From Ilyonectria destructans (Eukaryota > Ascomycota > Sordariomycetes > Hypocreales > Nectriaceae): a stretch of DNA of 64,000 bases. The position numbers and the translations under genes are program-made. Positions 56,074-64,000 of the stretch are shown one piece after another. Each line of letters begins with the position of its first letter. The stretch's first letter is position 1. The notes beneath the pieces are model-generated. The model saw only the letters and a program-made list of their open reading frames with translations, did not search any database and was not told where the DNA came from. The DNA lies in contig JAHEWK010000013.1 of NCBI GenBank assembly GCA_020740775.1, positions 372,001 to 436,000 on the forward strand. Direction: 5' to 3'.

Positions 56074-57717
56074 CTAAATTAGCTTATATCCTCCCTCAAC
56101 CACCGTCTTAAAGCCTCCATCAAGATTCTTAACCTTGAAACCAGCTTGTTTCAAGATTCGGTAGCCTAAATATCCACGATACCCAACCTGACAATAAACG
56201 ACGGTTTGCAGTGACTTATCCAGCGCAGACAATTGATCTCTCAAAGTGTCAACAGGAATATTTGTGGCTCGTAGTATGTGGCCTCGTGCGAATTCCCCTG
56301 GCGAGCGTACGTCGACTATCTGCAAATTGTCGAGCATTTCGGGGCCGAGATCTTCCGCATGGACGATTTCGCAATCTCTGCGAAGAACATTCGAAGCAAC
56401 GAAGCCGGCCATGTTGACGGGGTCCTTGGCCGATCCATATGGTGGTGCATAAGCTAGTTCAAGATGCTCCAGGTCAAAGACGGTCATTTCCGCTTGCATC
56501 GCTGTCGCGAGCACGTCAAGGCGCTTGTCGACACCGGCCTTGCCAATGAGCTGAGCTCCCAAGATGCGACCCGTATTTTTCTCAAATATGAGTTTGATCG
56601 TCATGGATTGAGCGCCTGGATAGTAACCCGCATGGTCTGGGGGATGCACCGTAACCCAGAGAGGATCGTGACCCAGTCGACCAAGAGCTTCGACAGAAAG
56701 ACCCACGAATCCAATGGTCAGATCAAAGACTTTGCAGATGGCGGTGCCAACATTGCCTCGATATGCAACTGCCTTGCCACAAATATGATCGGCTGCAAGT
56801 CGCCCTTGTCGGTTTGCGGGCCCAGCCAGCGCAAGCATAGTTGGCTGTCCCACGATGTTATGTTGAGTCTCGACCATGTCCCCAACTGCGTAGATATCTG
56901 GGTCAGAGGTTTGCATGTGCAGGTTGACCTTGATCCCAGTTCTCCCAATATCCAATCCCGCTTGCTTTGCGAGAGTTGTTCTAGCCCTAACTCCTGCGGC
57001 CATAATGACCAAGTCGGCGGGCATCTCAGATCCATCGCTGGAGATGATTTGCGACCTTTCGATTTTTTTGGCTGTCAAGTTCAGAAACACCTTGACTCCA
57101 TTGCGTTTGAGCTCGGTATGAAGAATCTCGGCCATGTCGGCATCAATTGGCGGAAAGACGTGTGGCCCATACTCGATTACGGAAACCTCGAGGCCGAGAT
57201 TACGCAAGTTCTCGGCAACTTCGATACCAATGAAGCCAGCCCCAATGACACATGCGTGCTTGATGTTGCGGTTCGACATCATGGCTCGGACATTCTGGAG
57301 GTCAGAGATGGTTTGCATCGTGGCCACATGATCCAGTTCTGCACCATCGGTAGGTGGTCGAAAGGCTTCAGCACCTTGGGCCAGAATGAGTTTGTCGTAA
57401 GAAACTTCACTGACTTCATCGTTCCCAACCGATTGAACCTTGACTAGGCGATTGGGACGATCAATGCTGACGACTTCCGTGCCTAGGCGAACGTCGATGT
57501 TGAAGCGTTCTTTAAAGTCGTTTGGCGTGCGCAGAACCAAGGCATCATCATTTTTGATAACGTTACCCAAGGCGTAGGGTATACCGCAGTTGGCAAAGCC
57601 AGTGTAGCCTCCCTGCTCGAATATGGTGATGGCGGCCGACTCATCGAGTCGACGAAGGCGGGTGGCTGCAGACATTCCGCCTGCGACGCCACCAACGATG
57701 ACAATTTTTTTGGACAT
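56074..57717 (-). CDS. CoA-disulfide reductase-like flavoprotein with C-terminal rhodanese domain
   Basis: A single exon encodes 547 residues from ATG 57717, close to the size of bacterial CoADR-RHD/NADH:polysulfide reductases. The FAD motif is IVIVGGVAGGMSAATRLRRL, the redox Cys is in GFANCGIPY, the NAD motif is VIGAGFIGIEVAENL, and DIYAVGDMVE closes the FAD domain. A dimerisation domain and YAPPYGSAKDPVNMAG follow. The last 100 residues are a rhodanese with DVRSPGEFARGHI and active Cys in VVYCQVGYRG. The enzyme would reduce CoA disulfide or per/polysulfides with NAD(P)H. It is intronless among spliced neighbours and all motifs are bacterial in type, suggesting lateral transfer. An upstream in-frame ATG (57774) would add a basic, targeting-like N-terminus but lies only 36-41 bases from a TATA element. 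Confidence 0.9.
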   Translation of the reverse strand: MSKKIVIVGGVAGGMSAATRLRRLDESAAITIFEQGGYTGFANCGIPYALGNVIKNDDALVLRTPNDFKERFNIDVRLGTEVVSIDRPNRLVKVQSVGNDEVSEVSYDKLILAQGAEAFRPPTDGAELDHVATMQTISDLQNVRAMMSNRNIKHACVIGAGFIGIEVAENLRNLGLEVSVIEYGPHVFPPIDADMAEILHTELKRNGVKVFLNLTAKKIERSQIISSDGSEMPADLVIMAAGVRARTTLAKQAGLDIGRTGIKVNLHMQTSDPDIYAVGDMVETQHNIVGQPTMLALAGPANRQGRLAADHICGKAVAYRGNVGTAICKVFDLTIGFVGLSVEALGRLGHDPLWVTVHPPDHAGYYPGAQSMTIKLIFEKNTGRILGAQLIGKAGVDKRLDVLATAMQAEMTVFDLEHLELAYAPPYGSAKDPVNMAGFVASNVLRRDCEIVHAEDLGPEMLDNLQIVDVRSPGEFARGHILRATNIPVDTLRDQLSALDKSLQTVVYCQVGYRGYLGYRILKQAGFKVKNLDGGFKTVVEGGYKLI

Positions 57718-58587
57718 GTCGGAAAGTGTTTTGCTCAATTGATTTCGAAGTATTGCTTTGGAACTTGTGAACATGACAATGAAATGCAACGTAGGCGGAA
57801 ATGCAACGCTATATACCAAGATTTTACAGTGACCAGAGTGGAGTTGACTGGTGATTTTCTTAGATTATATAATTGTCAAACCACTCCAATGTAGGGTCGC
57901 CGAACCAGGTGAGGTGGAGGCTACTAAGGGCGCTTTTTAATAAGCGTTTGTGGTGTGACTGAATCGCCTCGGGCTCTTACTGCGGCGCTTGGTCACCGGG
58001 GCCGCCAGGTCGCCGACTCGTGGGACAGGGCTTCATTTCAGTCAATCCGCGAGACCACGTGATGCTGCAATTTATACCAGGACGTATTGCGATTCTAAAA
58101 TGTCCTACTAATTGACCTTAGACATCAAAACACCATGTGCCCATCAACAACAGGTTTACTGTATTTAAAAGGACGCGGAGTCTTTGCCGGAGGCTTTTAG
58201 TCAGCCCATCAGGGAACAGTCGAAGAACCCGGCTCCTCGCAGCTACCCTATAGCCACGTCAAGGTGTGGGCGTCGCCATCACTGTGGATGCGGTGGCAAA
58301 GACGCAGATTCAACATTCGATTTGGAAGCCTTAGGAGCGAAAAAGAATGCACAAGGAATGGCTGTGCGCTTGTAGGGTTAGTTTGGTAGGGTGGTCCTGT
58401 TCCTTGTCTTCTCCTTTTCCGTCTTCTTCGGGGCCGGGGAAATTGGGGGCGGTTTCCCAACGGCATTGGATCGTCCTTGGGTACACTGGCTTGTATATCC
58501 TTACACCCTTCGTGATTATAAAATAGTAACATATAGTCGAAATTAGTATAACACTGCAACCCTGTGACGTCTCAGACTGGATCCCAT
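57718..58587. other. Intergenic, 0.9 kb
   Basis: The region holds the flavoprotein promoter and the 3' space of the aldehyde dehydrogenase gene. Nothing else codes visibly. Confidence 0.5.
57810..57815 (-). promoter_or_regulatory. TATA element deciding the flavoprotein start
   Basis: TATATA lies 93-98 bases before ATG 57717 but only about 36-41 bases before ATG 57774. A transcript starting about 30 or more bases downstream would have almost no leader for 57774, so the shorter protein from 57717 is preferred. Confidence 0.4.
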
Positions 58588-60364
58588 CTAGCCTGTAACC
58601 TTCTTGTTAACATAGAGCGCCTGAGTATTGCAGAATCCCTTGAGCCCGCTCAAACCCCATTCCATTCCAATTCCACTCTCTTTGTGGCCTCCGAAAGGAG
58701 CTGCAGGGGACAGGTCGAAGTGTGTGTTAATCCACACATTTCCTGCCTCGATTTCCTTCCCAATCCGTGATGCCTTTGTGATGTCGTTGGACCAGACGGA
58801 GGCTCCCAGGCCCATGGTGGTGTTGTTCGCTCGGGCGATCACCTCCTCCTCTGTCTTCCAAGATAGAAGAGGCACAATCGGGCCTGTAAGTGACAGTAAG
58901 TACTCATTAACGGGGAGCAGAGAGATTGCCATAATTACCAAAAGGCTCTTCGACGACAAGTCGTGAATCGTCAGGAGGTTGATCGATGATTGTAGGACTG
59001 ATGAAATATCCCTCAGAGGACTTGATTTCACCCCCTACAGCCACTTTCCACCCTTCTGTCTTGATGTCTTCGAAGAAAGACGTGACTCGCTTGTACTGCA
59101 TCTCGTTTTGGAGAGGCCCATGGCTAACACCCTCCTTTGAGCCGTCTCCAACAACATAGGACTTGACCTGCTTCACCAGTGCCTCTCGGAACTGGGGAAA
59201 AATGGATTCGTGGACATAGATGCGCTTTATATTTAGGCATATCTATCACGAAAACTGTCAGTCTCTAGCAAAAATCGACAGGAGAAAAGAACTTGGAGTA
59301 CGTACCTGTCCGGAATTCAGGAAGGCGAAGAAAGCAACCTAGGTTGTTAGCCGATACACCCTGGTCGGATCACAATATCACTCACCTTCTCGGCAACCTT
59401 GTCGACGTCAACATCGGGACAGACTATAGCGGGATCATTACCACCACTTATAACTGTCTTAGTATGGATTCTATCCATTTATCACGTCGAAGCGAAACTC
59501 ACAGCTCCAAAGTGACCCTCTTCAATGTCTTGCTAGCGCTCTGAAGCACAAGCTTACCGGTCGCTGTAGAACCAGTAAAGCTGATTTTGTCAATACCGGG
59601 GTGACTGGTAAGCCAAGGACCGAGTCTGTCGTCTCCGCTTAGGGATTGAACGACACCTGGAGGGAAGAACTGATGCGCAAGTTCAACAAGCTTGAGCCCG
59701 CAATAGGGGGTGAAAGGCCTAGAATAGCAAATCGGTTAGTACAACGCCATCGCTATGTTGGGACCTTTGTAGGGGAAAGGGCAGTTACGAGGGCTTGACG
59801 ATGATGACGTTTCCCGTCAGGAGAGCAGGAGCTAGCTTTCCTGTAGCCAAAAGAAGAGGGAAGTTCCATGGGATAATGGCACCGACGACACCGATTGGAA
59901 CACAGCTTGTGATGATGCTCCGATCTTCACCGTCCTCGATGACATCTTCCGGCAAAGGAATATCCGCCATGCCACGGAGCCAATGGATAGCTGCGTCCGT
60001 CTCGAAGTCCGCTTGAGGGATCTGTCATCGCCAACGCTGTCAACGCAGAGCCTCGGATACAATGGGAAATAGCTCTTACCGGCTTTCCTTGCTCTGCGAT
60101 GAGAAGGTCTCGGAAGTCATCCCGCAGCTGGTCCACAGCGTCCGCATAGGCTAACACAGCACGACGACGCTCTTCGTAGGGGACTTTTGACCATTTCTTG
60201 AAAGCCTCCTTCGCAGCAGCAACTGCGCGATCCAAGTCATCCTGAGTAGCCACAGGTACCTTGCCCATGGGCTTCAGGTTGGCAGGGTTGATGCCATGAC
60301 GGGTTTCCTTGGTAGGGCCGGCCTGTCCGCCGATAATTTGGACAAAGCTGCTTTTCAGATCCAT
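58588..60364 (-). CDS. Aldehyde dehydrogenase, seven exons
   Basis: Exons on the minus strand: 60364-60080, 60021-59789, 59718-59503, 59446-59386, 59338-59306, 59242-58939 and 58883-58588. They give 475 residues, the standard length for NAD(P)-dependent ALDH. Marks in order: [22 protein letters not shown] (cofactor), FTGSTATGK (Rossmann), VTLELGGNDP with the general-base Glu, [13 protein letters not shown] with the nucleophile Cys, [13 protein letters not shown], and [21 protein letters not shown] at the end. The 33-base exon 5 ends right before the catalytic Cys codon. The sequence resembles fungal ALDHs that act on general aliphatic or aromatic aldehydes; no targeting signal is visible, so it is likely cytosolic. 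Confidence 0.92.
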
Positions 60365-62164
60365 GGTTTCGATAAATGGTTTCGCCTTTCTGAGCGGAGC
60401 CGCGGCGGGAATAGTGAGTAAGGTGCGTGGAGGAACGGAGAGAAAGAAGAAAGTGCGTTAAGGAGTGTACAATGTTGCGGGGACGCTGAGGTGGACATGG
60501 AGACTTGTAGGGAGAGCAGGCGAGGCTTACATGTCTCCGATGCGGCATTTTATTTGTTTATGCAGGGAGGCGGCGGCATGAGACACGACATCTCAAGATC
60601 TCCATGAGTGGTCTGAAGTTGGCGATGTGGACGCTCAATTGTACTTCGGTTGGCCGTGTGAGCAGAATGTCTCACGTAACACAATGCAACGTTCTTACCC
60701 CGCTTTTGATCTCGACCATCTCGATGCAGTGAGATTGGAACTAAGATTCGGCTCGGTGGGCCATTAAGCTTGTTTGGATTGCGTGGTACATCATACGTGC
60801 GGGATGACGATGTAACATTTGTGTTTACAAGGCTGGTTGGGGGTGTTTTACAAAGATGAATCGATCCCCACTCGCACTAGGTGCTGGAAAAGTAGGTTAA
60901 TTATACAAAAGGGAATGGGGAATTCTAAGAGGCTGCTCGATATGTTCAGCAGGGGCTCTGAACGTCGCCTGCCTGGTAATTAGGCTGGAGCGCTAGGTTA
61001 GCTGAGTCAGTACTCATATCACAGCATGCTGTCTATTTTGGAGTAGTCGGCCATAATGTTAGACATATAGAAATTCAAGCATTACCCGGTGGGTTGACTA
61101 AGCCTCTGGCCCAAGCTCCCCACCTCCCCAGAGGAGAGGTGGTTGCATAACACGCATCTTCGTCGCTGGCGTTATCTTACTGGAATGGCTGTGGGAAACC
61201 TTTGTCAAGGATACTTGATACACTGGGATTCACTAAAAGTTCTCATGGTGCTCACCTGATCAGTGCATCTAACTTGCTAGGATTCGGCATGTTATTGGCA
61301 CTCGGTGGGACGTCAATGATGAAGTATGTGTAGAGGTGTAAGTGGGCACCGACACTCGATAACTCTAGCTCTGCCGGCGGCAAGGAGCCTGTTAATTGGA
61401 GTCAACGTAAATCGCTGTTTATCTCGGGATTTCCAGAAACAAGGCTGGCAAAATTCGAGAGTCTCCGGATATCGGCGACAGGGCCTTATTACATTACACC
61501 TAGTGGACATGCAAGGCTGGTCCATGGGAGTGACGCGTAGCTCATGAACTACAATCATTTCGACGAATGGGTTATAAACGATTTAATAACTATCTTTGTT
61601 TGTAGGGTCAGGGTGTTGCAAGCACGATTTAAGAGTCTAGGTGCTAGCATGCGGTACAGCAAAGTGACACGCAGAGGGGGGAAACGGGAGGCGACGGTGA
61701 GCTTGCTCCGCTATGCCATCATTACGTCCTTGATGGGTTGTGAAATGCCCCCCCAGACGGAATAAATACCTAGCATCTTAACAATGTCGCGCTTGTAAAG
61801 TGACAAAAAGCGACAGAGTAAACTTATCGTTCCCTTACTACATCTCCGGGGCGATTCGAATCACTGATTAGAACTAACATCATGCTAGAGATACTCATTG
61901 GAAGGGCACGCAATGAAACATGTTCGAGAGTTTGATGTGATACGCGCGTTCACCAACCCGAATATGAATCTCTGAGACCTGAACATGCAGCCTGGTCAGA
62001 GAGAGTAAATGTGGGGACACATAAGTCAGTCAAGATTATTACGAACGAGTCAGATCATGTATTGATTGGAGTAGCATGATGCTTCTGCTATGACTCTACT
62101 CTGAAAAGACGGGGGTAAGTACCGCATGTCAACTGCGAAGCCGATTCCTTGTTGATGTTGATTC
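60365..62164. other. Intergenic, 1.8 kb
   Basis: Nothing beyond the promoter of the aldehyde dehydrogenase gene can be supported. Open frames at 61313-61558 and 61544-61765 have no motifs. Confidence 0.5.
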
Positions 62165-63294
62165 TCAAACAGCCGCCGGCTTAGGCTGACCAAGAATAAC
62201 ATCAATGACTTTATGATCGTCGTACGTAGAAACGGTGCGCTCGCACAAGGCAGCAACGCGCTCCTTGCTCTGTAGGCCGTCGGGGCAGATGAGCCAGATG
62301 ACGTTGGTCATGAAGGACCGCCGGTACTCAATCATAACCTCTGGGTCGTTGTGGCGGTCGAATTTGGGCCCCCCAAGCCGGTGCAGCGTCTCAAGATAGT
62401 GGTCCAAGATCTCCATCTCGTGGGCGCGACGGTCCTCAACGCTCAGCATCGACGTCATGTGGTAGACAACATCGTGGAAGCACGATCCGAAGTGAAACGC
62501 CGACCAGTCCAGGAAACCGATGCGGCCATCGGCAGTAAAGTAGATGTTGCCGATGTGCGTATCGCCGTGCAGCAGTGTGCGGAAGCGCGGGTTGCGCTCA
62601 GCGTAGTAGCGGTCAAGGGCCTCGTTGCATCGCTTACCGTCCATGAGGTACTCGGGTAACTGGGGTCGGCCAGGGGCTCGAACCACTTCGTCCCAGGGCG
62701 TACACATAAACTTCATGGCCGGGTCGTAGTTGTTCCAGATCCCTGCCGTCGTGTTAGAGAGGGACGCGTTGGGACAGGGCCAAAAGGGGCTTCTTTACAG
62801 GGATGATCCTCCTGGCTCTGGCCCCAGTATTGCGCATGAAGACCGGCCAACTGCTCGACGCCGTTCATCACTTTCTCCGCCGGGTACGAGGCAACTTCAG
62901 CAGCAAACGAGCAGCCCTCGCTGGTCAGGTCGTTCATGATGGCGATGCCTTGCTTGTCGCTCGTGCCGCCCCACCAGCCCTTGGGGAAGATCATGTTGTT
63001 GACGGTGGGAGCCACCTTTGTGAAGAACTCGGCCTCGCGCTGGGCCAGGCTGACTGTCCACGGCTGCGATTCGATCATCTTCGGGTCGAAGACGCCCTTG
63101 ATGCAGACTTGAGTCGGCCTCTCGTCGTTGCTTTCATCCTCGTACGTGATGGCGTAGAACAGCTTGCTCGCCGTGCCCCAAATGCTGCGCGTATTCTCGG
63201 CTGATTTGATCTTGTGCCCAAGCTTGGCTCCCAGCCACTCCGGCGTCAGGTCCGACGGGAGGGCTGGAAGCTTCTCGCTTGCTGTCTCAGACAT
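62165..63294 (-). CDS. APH-type (aminoglycoside phosphotransferase-like) kinase-fold protein
   Basis: Two minus-strand exons (63294-62799 and 62742-62165) encode 357 residues. The 56-base intron (GTAAAG ... CAG, with CTAAC before the acceptor) restores DHPWIWNNYDPAMKFM. The N-terminal lobe shows SIWGTASKLFYAITY (nucleotide loop) and QVCIKGVFD (Lys strand). The C-lobe has the catalytic loop LLHGDTHIGNIYF (H-G-D-x-H-x-x-N, Brenner motif) and the Mg-binding FLDWSAFHFG (DFG-like D-W). Fungal members of this group phosphorylate small molecules such as choline-like or unknown alcohols; antibiotic resistance is not implied. Start 63294 is the first ATG in a good context and the only one just before the conserved region. 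Confidence 0.87.
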
Positions 63295-64000
63295 GCTTTT
63301 CTTCTCTTGTTGTGCGCCTGTTGTGGTTTGTGCTCGTATGCGAAATAAATGGATGGAATGGAGAACGTGGCAATGACCGGGATATTTGAAAACCGAGTGC
63401 AAGCCCCTCCTACTTAAGCACGTTGTCTTGTCGTTTATTAGTTGGCCACTTCCGTCTTAGTTTGGGTCAGCACTAGGTGAGCGAGACCGGATGTTTATCA
63501 CCATAGAATGCTTGAAACTTGATGCAACTTCCAGGAACCAACAGACCAGTAAGAGCGAATTCAAGGATCCCCCACGGTCCAGTTCCCAATACGTGGACCC
63601 CATGTGAACTAAACGCTACGTAAGCTGGTCGTGTGGACATATAGGCTGTGGCAAAGTTCAATCCGTCTATCGTATGATGCAGTTCGGCCCTGCATAGTAG
63701 AGCGTAGTGTACTGTGCCGCTAAAAAGCCTCGTCAGTGCCCAGGATCGCGTTCCACGGTGGTATCCTGAGTGGATTGAGCATCAACCGCCCACCAGCCGC
63801 CCAGCTCGACCGGCCTATTCCCGCTGCAGACGCCTACTGCGTACGTAGGAGAACCCACAGTGTAGGGGCGACGTTACAGCCCTCTCTTGGAGATTGGGAT
63901 CTGCACCATTGACCTGGGATTTTCTCCTGGTGAGAACTGGCTGCTACAGGGCAGTATGCACTGAGCAGGCTCTCGCTGGGTCGTACTTCAAGTGCCGAAT
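63295..64000. other. Right edge, intergenic
   Basis: The promoter of the APH-type gene and further sequence without a recognisable gene. Confidence 0.5.

Noticed and set aside
57718..57819. N-terminal extension of the CoADR-like protein from 57774 or further upstream
   Set aside because: The 57774 ATG would leave almost no leader after the TATA element at 57810-57815, and upstream of it only a TTG is available. A mitochondrial form is not excluded.

Overview
The window is nuclear DNA of a filamentous ascomycete (Pezizomycotina). The coding style (49-102 bp GT-AG introns, pyrimidine-rich leaders) and the families present suggest Sordariomycetes; the genus cannot be fixed from the sequence. 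The evidence is short spliced genes, a LaeA-like methyltransferase, fungal rhodopsin-domain and DUF4419 proteins, a Kre9/KNH cell-wall protein, a proteinase K-like subtilase, and HET, NACHT and modin-type proteins. I saw no rRNA, tRNA, CRISPR array or intact transposon. All splice sites were placed by eye from GT/AG signals and family conservation.

Left part (1-12 kb) is metabolic and cell-wall: a secreted GH5 glycanase whose catalytic acid/base Glu is Lys, an SDR, a Kre9/KNH protein with a 10-residue repeat and an apparent premature stop, a zinc-free MDR reductase, a second SDR and an NmrA-like protein.

Middle part (12-33.8 kb) mixes intact genes with wreckage. Intact: a 9-exon LaeA-like methyltransferase containing a 7-nt microexon, a large FAD-linked lactone-oxidase-like protein, an ankyrin protein, a DUF4419 protein, a secreted GMC oxidoreductase and a rhodopsin-domain membrane protein. 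Broken: a NACHT-ankyrin relic followed by an NB-ARC-like piece, a GNAT fragment and an alpha/beta-hydrolase relic.

Accessory part (about 34-52 kb) is gene-poor and rich in allorecognition-type genes. It holds a FluG/DUF3435-type C2H2 relic, one large intact NLR (alpha/beta-hydrolase, NACHT, about 12 near-identical 33-residue HEAT-like repeats), a C-terminal HET fragment, a HET protein split over two frames, and a modin-like pseudogene with two frameshifts and two stops. I read this as an incompatibility/innate-immunity island turning over by gene birth and decay.

Right part (52-64 kb) returns to ordinary genes: a secreted subtilase, an intronless bacterial-looking CoA-disulfide-reductase/rhodanese protein, a 7-exon aldehyde dehydrogenase and an APH-family kinase-like protein.
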